Made by a program: the position numbers and the translations under genes. The notes beneath the pieces are model-generated. The model was not told where the DNA came from. It was given only the letters and a program-made list of their open reading frames with translations, and ran no database searches. DNA of 64,000 bases. Origin: Xenophilus sp. AP218F (GTDB lineage: Bacteria; Pseudomonadota; Gammaproteobacteria; Burkholderiales; Chromobacteriaceae). Shown here piece by piece: positions 11,417 through 20,340 of this stretch (the stretch's first letter is position 1; each line of letters begins with the position of its first letter). The stretch lies in contig NJIE01000017.1 in assembly GCA_002213445.1 (NCBI GenBank), positions 124,001 through 188,000 of the forward strand. The letters are read 5' to 3'.

Positions 11417-11722
11417 GTGCTGACACTGACTCACTTCCTGGTGCTGGCCGCAATCCTGTTTGCCATCAGCGTGCTGGGGATTTTCCTGAACCGGAAAAAC
11501 CTGATCGTGCTGTTGATGGCAATCGAGCTGATGCTGCTCGCGGTGAATTTCAACTTCATCGCGTTCTCGCATTACCTGTCGGATTCGGCAGGCCAGATCT
11601 TCGTATTCTTCATCCTGACGGTTGCGGCCGCCGAATCCGCCATTGGCTTGGCGATTCTGGTGGTGCTGTTCCGCAATAAGCAAACCATCAACGTTGAAGA
11701 CTTGGGCAGCCTAAAAGGCTAA
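11417..11722 (+). CDS. nuoK: NADH-quinone oxidoreductase subunit K
   Basis: Small antiporter-related membrane subunit of complex I. The 101 residues form three spans with the essential glutamates in [13 protein letters not shown] and [11 protein letters not shown]. The start is GTG at 11417 behind AAGGGAGG; the overlapping ATG at 11415 is immediately followed by an in-frame stop, so it cannot be the start. Confidence 0.95.
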   Translation: MLTLTHFLVLAAILFAISVLGIFLNRKNLIVLLMAIELMLLAVNFNFIAFSHYLSDSAGQIFVFFILTVAAAESAIGLAILVVLFRNKQTINVEDLGSLKG

Positions 11723-11752
11723 GGCAAACCGGAACCTATAAAGCACAAAAGC

Positions 11753-13786
11753 ATGGATATGAAGAGCTTATACCTGCTGATTGCACTCGCTCCTCTGGCG
11801 GGTTCCATCATTGCAGGCCTGTTTGGTTGGGCGATCGGCCGGCGCGCTTCGCACGTCGTCACGATAGCTGGCGTGGCGGTTTCCGCCGCGCTGTCGCTCA
11901 AGGTGCTTCTCGGCTTCCTCAACGGAACCGCGGAAGTTTTCAACGGACCGGTTTACACCTGGCTGACCGTGGGGGGCTTCGAGTATTCGGTCGGCTTCCT
12001 GGTGGATTCGCTGACCGCGATGATGCTGGTGGTGGTGACCAGCGTGTCGCTGATGGTGCATATCTACACCATCGGCTACATGCAGGATGATCCGGGCTAC
12101 CAGCGCTTCTTCAGCTACATCTCGCTGTTCACCTTCTCGATGCTGATGCTGGTGATGTCGAACAACTTCATCCAGCTGTTCTTCGGCTGGGAAGCGGTGG
12201 GCCTGGTGTCCTACCTGTTGATCGGCTTCTGGTTCAAGCGTCCGACGGCGATCTTCGCCAACCTGAAGGCTTTCCTCGTCAACCGCGTGGGCGACTTCGG
12301 CTTCCTGCTCGGCATCGGCATGGTGCTGGCCTACTTCGGCGGCTCGCTGAACTACAGCGACGTGTTCGCCGCGGCGCCGGCCCTGGCGAGCAAGACCGTG
12401 CAGATCATCCCGGGCGTGGACTGGTCGCTGATGAGCGTCACCTGCATCCTGCTGTTCATCGGCGCGATGGGCAAGTCGGCGCAGTTCCCGCTGCACGTAT
12501 GGCTGCCGGACTCGATGGAAGGCCCGACCCCCATCTCGGCGCTGATCCATGCCGCGACCATGGTGACCGCCGGCATCTTCATGGTGTCGCGCATGAGCCC
12601 GCTGTTCGAGCTGTCCGACACCGCGCTGAACGTGGTGATGGTGGCCGGTTCGATCACCGCGCTGTTCATGGGCTTCCTCGGCATCGTCCAGAACGACATC
12701 AAGCGCGTGGTGGCTTACTCCACGCTGTCGCAGCTGGGCTACATGACCGTGGCGCTGGGCGCGTCGGCTTACTCGGTGGCCATGTTCCACGTGATGACCC
12801 ACGCCTTCTTCAAGGCGCTGCTGTTCCTGGCGGCGGGTTCGGTGATCATCGGCATGCACCATGATCAGGACATGCGCAATATGGGCGGCCTGCGCAAGTA
12901 CATGCCCATTACCTGGATCACCTCGCTGCTGGGTTCGCTGGCGCTGATCGGCACGCCGTTCTTCGCCGGCTTCTACTCCAAGGATTCCATCATCCTGGCG
13001 GTGGAAGCTTCCAACTTGCCGGCCAGCGGCTTTGCCACCTTCGCCGTGCTGGCCGGCGTGTTCGTGACCGCCTTCTACTCCTTCCGCATGTACTTCCTGG
13101 TCTTCCACGGCAAGGAACGCTGGATGGAGAAGAAGGACGAGCATCACGATCACGGCCACGACGACCATGATCATCATCATGGACTGGGCCCGAACGACAA
13201 GCCGCACGAAAGCCCGTGGGTGGTGACGCTGCCGCTGGTGCTGCTGGCGATTCCATCGGTGCTGATCGGCTATTTCGCTGTCAGCCCGCTGCTGGCCGGC
13301 GACTTCTTCAAGAATGTGATCTTCACCAATCTGGAAGCCCACCCGGGCCTGGAAGCCGCCGCCCATCACGCGCACGACGCTATGGCGATGGGCTTGCACG
13401 CCTTCGCCACGCTGCCGTTCTGGCTGGCTTTCGCCGGCGTGGCCACGGCCTGGTTCTTCTACATGAAGGCGCCGCATATCCCGGCCGCCATCAAGCAGAA
13501 GTTCAGCCTGGTGAACAACATCCTGGAAAACAAGTACTACCTGGACGAGATCTACTTCGCCGTCTTCGCCAAGGGCTCGCGCGCCCTGGGCACCTTCTTC
13601 TGGAAGGTGGGCGACATGCTCTTGATCGACGGCTTGCTGGTGAATGGCACCGCCAAGCTGGTGGGTTCGTTCTCCGCCACTATCCGCCGCCTGCAAACCG
13701 GCTTCATCTACAGCTACGCCACCGCGATGATCATCGGCGTGCTGGGCCTGATGACGCTGTGGTTCTGGCCGCTGATTTCGCGCTGA
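11753..13786 (+). CDS. nuoL: NADH-quinone oxidoreductase subunit L, with His-rich loop
   Basis: Distal proton-pumping subunit of the membrane arm, related to Mrp antiporters. At 677 residues it is longer than the 613 of E. coli. Conserved antiporter blocks are visible: FFGWEAVGLVSYLLIGFW, GKSAQFPLHVWLPDSMEGPTPISALIHAATMVTAG and the lysine helix near HAFFKALLFL. A hydrophilic, very His/Asp-rich stretch (HHDHGHDDHDHHH, bases about 13140-13180) sits in a loop after FRMYFLVFHG. The ATG at 11753 lacks a strong ribosome site; ATG 11759 is an alternative two codons later. Confidence 0.95.
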   Translation: MDMKSLYLLIALAPLAGSIIAGLFGWAIGRRASHVVTIAGVAVSAALSLKVLLGFLNGTAEVFNGPVYTWLTVGGFEYSVGFLVDSLTAMMLVVVTSVSLMVHIYTIGYMQDDPGYQRFFSYISLFTFSMLMLVMSNNFIQLFFGWEAVGLVSYLLIGFWFKRPTAIFANLKAFLVNRVGDFGFLLGIGMVLAYFGGSLNYSDVFAAAPALASKTVQIIPGVDWSLMSVTCILLFIGAMGKSAQFPLHVWLPDSMEGPTPISALIHAATMVTAGIFMVSRMSPLFELSDTALNVVMVAGSITALFMGFLGIVQNDIKRVVAYSTLSQLGYMTVALGASAYSVAMFHVMTHAFFKALLFLAAGSVIIGMHHDQDMRNMGGLRKYMPITWITSLLGSLALIGTPFFAGFYSKDSIILAVEASNLPASGFATFAVLAGVFVTAFYSFRMYFLVFHGKERWMEKKDEHHDHGHDDHDHHHGLGPNDKPHESPWVVTLPLVLLAIPSVLIGYFAVSPLLAGDFFKNVIFTNLEAHPGLEAAAHHAHDAMAMGLHAFATLPFWLAFAGVATAWFFYMKAPHIPAAIKQKFSLVNNILENKYYLDEIYFAVFAKGSRALGTFFWKVGDMLLIDGLLVNGTAKLVGSFSATIRRLQTGFIYSYATAMIIGVLGLMTLWFWPLISR

Positions 13787-13826
13787 GTCCGGCTTCCGGG
13801 ATTGGAATAACTACTTGGGTTTGACT

Positions 13827-15323
13827 ATGTTCACAAATCTGTTAAGTCTGGTGATCTGGACCCCGATAGTGGCCGGCCTTGTGGTGCTGGCCACCGGCGG
13901 CGACCAGCGCGCGCCGCTTGCGCGCTGGCTGGCGCTGGCAGGCGCCCTGGCGGGCTTCCTGCTGTCGGTTCCGCTGTTCACCGAGTTCAACAACTTGAGC
14001 GGCGGCATGCAGTTCGAGGAGATGAAGCCGTGGATCGCTTCTCTCAACATCCATTACCACCTGGGCGTGGACGGCATCTCGATGCTGTTCGTGGTGCTCA
14101 ACAGCTTCACCACGCTGCTGGTGGTGATCGCCGGCTGGGAAGTGATCCAGAAGCGCGTCGCGCAGTACATGGCCGCCTTCCTGATCATGTCCGGCCTGAT
14201 CAACGGCGCTTTCGCCGCGCTGGACGCGATCCTGTTCTACGTGTTCTTCGAAGGCATGCTGATCCCGATGTACCTGATCATCGGCGTCTGGGGCGGCCCG
14301 CGTCGCGTCTACGCCTCGATCAAGTTCTTCCTGTACACGCTGCTCGGTTCTTTGCTGATGCTGGTGGCCTTCATCTACCTGTATTTCCAGGCGGGCAAGA
14401 CCTTCGACATCCAGGCTTTCCACGATCTGGCCAAGATCCCGCTGACGGTGCAGCTGTTGCTGTTCGGCGCCTTCTTCCTGTCCTTCGCGGTCAAGGTGCC
14501 GATGTGGCCGGTGCACACCTGGTTGCCGGACGCGCACGTTGAAGCGCCGACCGGCGGCTCTATGGTGCTGGCGGCGATCACGCTGAAGATCGGCGCTTAC
14601 GGCTTCCTGCGGTTCGCGCTGCCGATCCTGCCGGACGCCTCGCGCGAACTGGCCCCGATCATCATCGGCCTGTCGCTGGTGGCGGTGGTCTATATCGGCC
14701 TGGTGGCGCTGGTGCAGTCCGACATGAAGAAGCTGGTGGCGTACTCGTCGATTTCGCACATGGGCTTCGTCACCCTCGGCATGTTCCTGTTCACCGGTTC
14801 CGAGCTGAACCAGTGGGCGGTGGAGGGCGCGCTGGTGCAGATGGTGTCGCACGGCTTCGTTTCCGCCGCGATGTTCTTCTGCATCGGCGTGATGTACGAC
14901 CGCGTGCATAGCCGCAACATCGCCGACTACGGCGGCGTGGCCAACAAGATGCCGATCTTCGCCGCCTTCATGATGCTGTTCGCCATGGCCAACTCCGGCC
15001 TGCCGGCCACTTCCGGCTTCGTCGGCGAATTCATGGTGATTCTGGGTTCGGTGCAGGTGAACTTCTGGTACGCCGCGCTGGCCGCCACCACGCTGATCTT
15101 CGGCGCCGCCTACACGCTGTGGATGTACAAGCGCGTGATCTTCGGCGACGTGGCCAACGATCACGTGGCGGAACTCTCCGACGTCAACAAGCGCGAGTTC
15201 CTGGTGCTGGCCATCCTGGCCGTGATGGTGCTGGGCATGGGCCTCTATCCGCAGGCCTTTGTCGAGAAGATGCACCTGTCGGTCAATGACCTGATCGCGC
15301 ACGTTGCGCAGACCAAGCTGTAA
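13827..15323 (+). CDS. nuoM: NADH-quinone oxidoreductase subunit M
   Basis: Second antiporter-like proton-pumping subunit. The 498 residues have about 14 spans. Conserved motifs include FYVFFEGMLIPMYLIIGVWGG with the essential glutamate, VKVPMWPVHTWLPDAHVEAPTGGSM and SDMKKLVAYSSISHMG. The chosen ATG at 13827 (MFTNLLSL) is preferred over an in-frame TTG four codons earlier. Confidence 0.96.
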   Translation: MFTNLLSLVIWTPIVAGLVVLATGGDQRAPLARWLALAGALAGFLLSVPLFTEFNNLSGGMQFEEMKPWIASLNIHYHLGVDGISMLFVVLNSFTTLLVVIAGWEVIQKRVAQYMAAFLIMSGLINGAFAALDAILFYVFFEGMLIPMYLIIGVWGGPRRVYASIKFFLYTLLGSLLMLVAFIYLYFQAGKTFDIQAFHDLAKIPLTVQLLLFGAFFLSFAVKVPMWPVHTWLPDAHVEAPTGGSMVLAAITLKIGAYGFLRFALPILPDASRELAPIIIGLSLVAVVYIGLVALVQSDMKKLVAYSSISHMGFVTLGMFLFTGSELNQWAVEGALVQMVSHGFVSAAMFFCIGVMYDRVHSRNIADYGGVANKMPIFAAFMMLFAMANSGLPATSGFVGEFMVILGSVQVNFWYAALAATTLIFGAAYTLWMYKRVIFGDVANDHVAELSDVNKREFLVLAILAVMVLGMGLYPQAFVEKMHLSVNDLIAHVAQTKL

Positions 15324-15343
15324 GGGCGGAAGGAATAGACACA

Positions 15344-16798
15344 ATGAATTGGGCTGATCTCAACCTGATACCCGCCGTGCCCGAGATGGTCCTCATCGTC
15401 TCGCTGCTGGCGGTGCTGATGCTGGATCTTTTCATCCCCGATGAAAAGCGCTGCATCACCTACGGCCTGACGCTGCTGACCCTGGCCGGCACCGCCGCCG
15501 CGCAGGTGTACACCTTCACGCCTTACCCGGTGCACACCTTCTCCGGCATGTTCGTCGCCGATCCGCTGGCGTCGCTGGTCAAGCTGGCCATGTACGGCGT
15601 CACCGCCGTGGTGCTGGTCTACAGCCGGCAGTACACCGCCGACCGCGGCCTGTTCAAGGGCGAATACTTCTCGCTGTCGCTGTTCGCGCTCCTGGGCATG
15701 AACCTGATGGTGTCGGCCTCGCACTTCCTGACCCTGTACATGGGCCTTGAGCTGCTGTCGCTGGCGCTGTACTCGCTGATCGCGCTCAAGCGCGAGTCGG
15801 TGGAGGCCACCGAGTCGGCGATGAAGTACTTCGTGCTCGGCGCGCTGGCTTCCGGCCTGCTGCTGTACGGCATCTCGATGATCTACGGCGCCACCGGCAC
15901 CCTGGAGCTGGCCGGCGTGGCCAAGGCCATCAAGTCGCACTCCGCCAACGGCCTGCTGCTGGTCTTCGGCCTGGTGTTCATCGTCGCCGGCCTGAGCTTC
16001 AAGCTCGGCGCCGTGCCGTTCCACATGTGGGTGCCCGACGTCTACCAGGGTTCGCCGACTTCGGTGACGCTGATGGTCGGCGCCGCGCCCAAGCTGGCCG
16101 CTTTCGTCTTCGTGCTGCGCATCCTGGTGCAGGGCCTGGACGTGCTGGTCGGCGACTGGCAGGCGATGCTGGTGCTGGTGGCCGTCCTGTCGATGGCGGT
16201 CGGCAACATCACCGCCATCGTGCAGACCAACATCAAGCGCATGCTGGCCTACTCCACCATTTCGCACATGGGTTTCCTGCTGCTGGGCCTGCTCGCCGGC
16301 ACGCCGCAAGGCTACTCGGCCGCGCTGTTCTACGTGGCCATCTACGTGCTGATGTCGCTGGTGAGCTTCGGCATCTTGCTGGCCTTGTCGCGCAAGGGCT
16401 TCGAGTGCGAGAAGGTGGACGATCTGAAGGGCCTCAACAGCCGCAACAGCTGGTACGCGCTGCTGATGCTGCTGGTGATGTTCTCGATGGCGGGCATTCC
16501 GCCGCTGGCCGGCTTCTACGCCAAGTTCGCGGTGATCAAGGCCATCGTCGATATCGGCATGATCAAGCTGGCGGTATTCGCCGTGCTGATGTCGGTGATC
16601 GGCGCCTTCTACTATCTGCGCGTGGTCAAGGCCATCTACTTCGACGAGGCGCAGGATAGCGCGCCCATCGTGGTGCGCGGCGACATGAAGCTGGTGCTGT
16701 CGCTGAACGCGCTGGCGCTGCTGGCGATCGGCGTGCTGCCGGAGTCGGTGCTGGAGCTTTGCATGCAGGCGATGCGTCAATCGCTGACCGTGCTGTAA
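15344..16798 (+). CDS. nuoN: NADH-quinone oxidoreductase subunit N
   Basis: Third antiporter-like proton-pumping subunit and last canonical nuo gene. The 484 residues are strongly hydrophobic, with LSLALYSLIALKRESVEATESAMKYF, FKLGAVPFHMWVPDVYQGSP and TNIKRMLAYSTISHMGF as family blocks. It lies 20 bases after nuoM and is followed by the DUF2818 gene after 9 bases. Confidence 0.96.
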   Translation: MNWADLNLIPAVPEMVLIVSLLAVLMLDLFIPDEKRCITYGLTLLTLAGTAAAQVYTFTPYPVHTFSGMFVADPLASLVKLAMYGVTAVVLVYSRQYTADRGLFKGEYFSLSLFALLGMNLMVSASHFLTLYMGLELLSLALYSLIALKRESVEATESAMKYFVLGALASGLLLYGISMIYGATGTLELAGVAKAIKSHSANGLLLVFGLVFIVAGLSFKLGAVPFHMWVPDVYQGSPTSVTLMVGAAPKLAAFVFVLRILVQGLDVLVGDWQAMLVLVAVLSMAVGNITAIVQTNIKRMLAYSTISHMGFLLLGLLAGTPQGYSAALFYVAIYVLMSLVSFGILLALSRKGFECEKVDDLKGLNSRNSWYALLMLLVMFSMAGIPPLAGFYAKFAVIKAIVDIGMIKLAVFAVLMSVIGAFYYLRVVKAIYFDEAQDSAPIVVRGDMKLVLSLNALALLAIGVLPESVLELCMQAMRQSLTVL

Positions 16799-16807
16799 GA
16801 GAGGCGG

Positions 16808-17110
16808 ATGATGCAAACCAGCGTTGTCGTGCTGTTGCTGGTGGCTTTCGCGGCCGCCAATCTGACCTTCCTCAGCCCCAGAGTGGCCGGGGTGGTCAAG
16901 GTGGCCAACAAGCATTTCGGCTGGAACCTGCTGGAGCTGGCGGCGCTGTTCCTGCTGGTGGGGCTGTTCGCCCGCCTGCTGGAGTCCCGGCTGATGCCGG
17001 TGCATGACCAGAACTGGCAGTTCTACGTCACCACCTTCTCGCTGTTTGTGGTCTTCGCCTTCCCGGGCTTCGTCTACCGCTACTTCTGGCGGCAAAAGGC
17101 GGCCCGCTAG
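16808..17110 (+). CDS. DUF2818 family small membrane protein
   Basis: A 100-residue protein with three predicted membrane segments (about 5-22, 40-60 and 75-92) and a basic C-terminus (YRYFWRQKAAR). I recognise it as the DUF2818 family, which in betaproteobacteria regularly follows nuoN. Its function is not established; position suggests an accessory or assembly role for complex I, which is inference. The start could be ATG 16808 or the adjacent ATG 16811. Confidence 0.85.
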   Translation: MMQTSVVVLLLVAFAAANLTFLSPRVAGVVKVANKHFGWNLLELAALFLLVGLFARLLESRLMPVHDQNWQFYVTTFSLFVVFAFPGFVYRYFWRQKAAR

Positions 17111-17132
17111 GGCGGAATGGCATCCGGCCAGG

Positions 17133-17162
17133 AAAAAGGCGCTGCATGAGCAGCGCCTTTTT
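17133..17162 (+). terminator. Terminator of the nuo operon
   Basis: Stem AAAAAGGCGCTGC/GCAGCGCCTTTTT with an ATGA loop, starting 23 bases after the DUF2818 stop. The flanking A and T runs would let it work in both directions. Confidence 0.85.
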
Positions 17163-17208
17163 CATTGGGCGTTCGACGCGCAGAATGGCGGGCTGGGCGA
17201 TGGTTCAG

Positions 17209-17250
17209 GCAAAAGCGCCGCTGCCCTACCAGGCGTCGCGGCGCTTTTGC
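17209..17250. terminator. Second hairpin between convergent operons
   Basis: A perfect 13-bp inverted repeat GCAAAAGCGCCGC (17209-17221/17238-17250) with a 16-base loop, between the nuo end and the 3' end of the minus-strand acyltransferase. Position suggests a terminator for the minus strand, but the T tract is part of the stem rather than after it. Confidence 0.5.
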
Positions 17251-17280
17251 ATGGCCGGCGAAAACCGGCGGGGGAGGGGG

Positions 17281-18147
17281 TCAGTAAAACCGCGCTTCGC
17301 CCTGCGGGCGGCTCTTGAAGCGCTTGTGCAGCCAGAAGTACTGGTCGGGGATTTCGCGGACGCGGTCTTCGAGGAAGGCGTTCATGCGCCGGGTGTCGGC
17401 TTCGAGGTCTTCGCTTGGGTAGTGGTCCCAGGCCGGATAGAACTCCAGTTCAAAGCGGTCGCCGACGCGGCGGGCGATGGCCGGCACCACCTTGGCGCGC
17501 GCCAGCTTGGCGATGCGCGACATGCCGGTGATGGTGGCGGCCTTGACGCCGAAGAAATCGACGAACAGAGAGTCGCGCACGCCGTAGTCCTGATCCGGCA
17601 GGTAGAGGAAGGGGGCGTGATCCTTGCGCATCGCCTTGATGATCGGACGCAGGCCTTCCTGGCGCGACACGATGTAGGCGTTGTCGTAACGCTGGCGGCC
17701 GGCGTAGATCTGCTTGTCCAGCGCCTCGTTCTTCTGGTGCGAATAGACGCTGACCAGCGGAATGTACTGGTTGAGGGCGTAGACGCACATCTCGAAGCCG
17801 ACGAAGTGCGGGTAGAACAGGATCACGTCCTCGCCTTGGTCGCGCAGCTCGGTGACGTAGTGCAGGTTCTTGATGGTGACCAGCTGATCGATGCGCTTGG
17901 CCGAGCTCCACCAGCAGACGCCGTACTCCAGCACCATTCTGATCATGTGCTGGCAGTTCTTGCGCACGATGCGGCGACGCTCGCGAGCCGGCATCTCCGG
18001 AAAGCACAGGCGCAGGTTGATCAGGCCGACGCGGCGGCGGCCGCGCGCCAGCCAGTAGGCGACGTTGCCGAGGCCGCGGGCCAGCAGGCCGATGACGGGC
18101 ATCGGCAATAGCCGGATCAGCCATAACAGGGCGAAAGCGATTTTCAT
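17281..18147 (-). CDS. LpxL/HtrB-family lipid A acyltransferase (downstream copy)
   Basis: Inner-membrane acyltransferase of the LpxL/LpxM family, expected to add a secondary acyl chain to lipid A. The 288 residues begin MKIAFALLWLIRLLP, a membrane anchor, and carry the catalytic HX4E motif in FYPHFVGFEM. Typical DQDYGVRDSLFVDFFG and QYFWLHKRFK blocks follow. The ATG at 18147 overlaps the stop of the upstream acyltransferase by 4 bases (ATGA), so both are coupled. Chain specificity cannot be told from sequence. Confidence 0.9.
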   Translation of the reverse strand: MKIAFALLWLIRLLPMPVIGLLARGLGNVAYWLARGRRRVGLINLRLCFPEMPARERRRIVRKNCQHMIRMVLEYGVCWWSSAKRIDQLVTIKNLHYVTELRDQGEDVILFYPHFVGFEMCVYALNQYIPLVSVYSHQKNEALDKQIYAGRQRYDNAYIVSRQEGLRPIIKAMRKDHAPFLYLPDQDYGVRDSLFVDFFGVKAATITGMSRIAKLARAKVVPAIARRVGDRFELEFYPAWDHYPSEDLEADTRRMNAFLEDRVREIPDQYFWLHKRFKSRPQGEARFY

Positions 18148-19037
18148 GCGTGTCCTTCGATGGCCTCCGGCCGGGTGACGCCGGCCGGGCATTTATAACG
18201 GTTGTAGCTCCACAGATACTGGCTGGGGAAGCGGCGAATCAGATTTTCCACCTGGCGGTTGAGGCTGGCGCAGTCCAGTTCCTTGTCGCCGCTGAAGGGC
18301 TGGGACAGCGGTTCGATATGCACCTTGAAGCCCTGGCCGCGCGGCAGTCTCTCGCCGACGAAAAACAAGGTGGTGACGCCCTGCATCTGCGCCAGGCGCG
18401 GCGCCAGCGTCATGGTATAGGCCGGCTGGCCGAAAAACGGCGCCCAGACGCCTTCGCCGTTGCCCGGCACCTGGTCGGGCAGGATGATGGTGGCTTCGCC
18501 CGACTTGAGCGCCTTCATCAGCACCCGCACCCCGGCGCCGGTGGCCGGCGCGGTTTTGCCCTTGCCGCGCGCGCGGCCGGCCTGCATCACCGGCTCCAGC
18601 CATTCCAGTTTGGGCGGGCGGTACATGGCGGTCAGCGGGAAGGGCAGGCGAGAACTGATATAACGTCCGGCGATATCGTAGCTGCCCAGATGCGGCGTTA
18701 CGAATATAATGCCATTGCCCTGGGCAAGCGCGCTTTCGACATGCTCCCAGCCGTCGCAGTCCTTGACCATGGCGGCGATGTCTTCCGGGCTGCGGCACCA
18801 GGCGATGGCCAGCTCCAGCGCGCCCTTGCCGGTTTCCGCCGCGCTTTGTTTGACTTGCTGTGGTAAAACCTGATAGTTTTCGAAGATTTTACTAGAACTT
18901 AGATTCTCCCGCAGCCGCTTGGCGAAGCGGGGGGAAGCGTGATAAGTCAGTCGTCCGAGAACGGCACCCAAACCTTGTAGCCAGGATAGGGGCAGGTGCG
19001 CCAGGAAAGACAGTAGTAAATGGACTAGCTTGGACAT
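18144..19037 (-). CDS. LpxL/HtrB-family lipid A acyltransferase (upstream copy)
   Basis: Second LpxL/LpxM-type acyltransferase of the pair. The 297 residues begin MSKLVHLLLSFLAHLPLSWLQG (membrane anchor), carry the HX4D motif in VTPHLGSYDIAG, and show the DQVPGNGEGVWAPFFGQPAYT and LWSYNRYK blocks. Two tandem paralogues fit separate lauroyl/myristoyl-type additions. It is divergent from metK, with only 76 bases between the starts. The frame is open upstream into metK, but the ATG at 19037 gives a normal N-terminus. Confidence 0.9.
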   Translation of the reverse strand: MSKLVHLLLSFLAHLPLSWLQGLGAVLGRLTYHASPRFAKRLRENLSSSKIFENYQVLPQQVKQSAAETGKGALELAIAWCRSPEDIAAMVKDCDGWEHVESALAQGNGIIFVTPHLGSYDIAGRYISSRLPFPLTAMYRPPKLEWLEPVMQAGRARGKGKTAPATGAGVRVLMKALKSGEATIILPDQVPGNGEGVWAPFFGQPAYTMTLAPRLAQMQGVTTLFFVGERLPRGQGFKVHIEPLSQPFSGDKELDCASLNRQVENLIRRFPSQYLWSYNRYKCPAGVTRPEAIEGHA

Positions 19038-19113
19038 GGAATAAGCAGTCTTGGTCTCAAAGCGGCCTATTTTATCATCACAAGGTTTTGTATTTTTTGG
19101 GAACGCAGAATAA

Positions 19114-20283
19114 ATGAGTGAATACCTGTTTACTTCGGAATCCGTGTCCGAAGGACACCCGGACAAAGTCGCCGACCAGATCTCCGACGCCATCCTCGAC
19201 GCCATCCTGCGCGAAGACAAACATGCGCGCGTGGCCGCCGAAACGCTGGTGAACACCGGTCTGGTGGTGCTGGCCGGCGAAATCACCACCAGCGCCAACG
19301 TCGACTACATCAAGGTGGCGCGCGAAACCATCAAGCGCATCGGCTACGACAACTCCGAGCTGGGCTTCGATTACCATGGTTGCGCGGTGATGGCTTGCTA
19401 CGACAAGCAATCCCAGGACATCGCCCAGGGCGTCAACGAGGGCGAAGGCCTGGACCTGAATCAGGGCGCCGGCGACCAGGGCCTGATGTTCGGCTACGCT
19501 TGCGACGAAACCCCGACGCTGATGCCGTTCCCGATCTACTACGCGCACCGTCTGGTGCAGCGCCAGGCCGAGCTGCGCAAGGACGGCCGCCTGCCGTGGC
19601 TGCGTCCGGACGCCAAGAGCCAGATCACCTGCGTCTACGACAGCGCCACCGGCCTGCCCAAGCGCATCGACACCGTGGTGCTGTCCACCCAGCACAGCCC
19701 GGACATCGATCACAAGACCCTGTCCGAGGCGGTGATCGAGGACATCATCAAGCCGGTGCTGCCGCCGGAGATGATCACCCCGGAAACCAAGTTCCTGATC
19801 AACCCGACCGGCCGTTTCGTCATCGGCGGCCCGATGGGCGATTGCGGCCTGACCGGCCGCAAGATCATCGTCGACACCTACGGCGGCGCGGCCCCGCATG
19901 GCGGCGGCGCGTTCTCCGGCAAGGATCCGTCCAAGGTTGACCGTTCCGCCGCCTACGCCGGCCGTTACGTGGCCAAGAACATCGTGGCCGCCGGCCTGGC
20001 GCGCCAGTGCCAGATCCAGGTTTCCTACGCCATCGGCGTGGCCGAGCCGACCTCGATCGCAGTCGATACCTTCGGCACCAACAAGATCCCGAACGAGAAG
20101 ATCGTCGAACTGGTGAAAAAGCACTTCGACCTGCGCCCGAAAGGCATCATCCAGATGCTCGACCTGCTGCGTCCGATCTACGGCAAGACCGCGGCTTACG
20201 GCCACTTCGGTCGCGAAGAGCCCGAGTTCACCTGGGAGCGCACCGACAAGGTGGAGGCGCTGCGCGCCGACGCCGGCCTGTAA
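19114..20283 (+). CDS. metK: S-adenosylmethionine synthetase
   Basis: Makes S-adenosylmethionine from methionine and ATP. The 389-residue protein has all signatures: [16 protein letters not shown] at the start, [12 protein letters not shown], and the phosphate loop [19 protein letters not shown]. With ahcY and metF nearby, it forms most of the methyl cycle in 5.6 kb. The 76-base divergent upstream region shows no recognisable riboswitch and a poor ribosome site. Confidence 0.97.
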   Translation: MSEYLFTSESVSEGHPDKVADQISDAILDAILREDKHARVAAETLVNTGLVVLAGEITTSANVDYIKVARETIKRIGYDNSELGFDYHGCAVMACYDKQSQDIAQGVNEGEGLDLNQGAGDQGLMFGYACDETPTLMPFPIYYAHRLVQRQAELRKDGRLPWLRPDAKSQITCVYDSATGLPKRIDTVVLSTQHSPDIDHKTLSEAVIEDIIKPVLPPEMITPETKFLINPTGRFVIGGPMGDCGLTGRKIIVDTYGGAAPHGGGAFSGKDPSKVDRSAAYAGRYVAKNIVAAGLARQCQIQVSYAIGVAEPTSIAVDTFGTNKIPNEKIVELVKKHFDLRPKGIIQMLDLLRPIYGKTAAYGHFGREEPEFTWERTDKVEALRADAGL

Positions 20284-20304
20284 TTCCGGCCTGCTCCGCT
20301 TCGC

Positions 20305-20337
20305 AACCCGCCCGCTTCGCGCCGGCGGGTTTTGTTT
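20305..20337 (+). terminator. Terminator after metK
   Basis: Stem AACCCGCC/GGCGGGTT (20305-20312/20324-20331) followed by a broken T run (TTGTTTT). It lies between metK and the convergent diguanylate cyclase gene. Confidence 0.7.
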
Positions 20338-20340
20338 TGC

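Noticed and set aside
13127-13190. Frameshift or vector tag as the source of the His-rich stretch in NuoL
   Set aside because: The frame is intact on both sides, codons are mixed CAT/CAC and Asp-interspersed, and the downstream conserved region continues normally.
19038-19113. SAM riboswitch before metK
   Set aside because: Only 76 bases separate the divergent starts and none of the known SAM riboswitch cores is visible.
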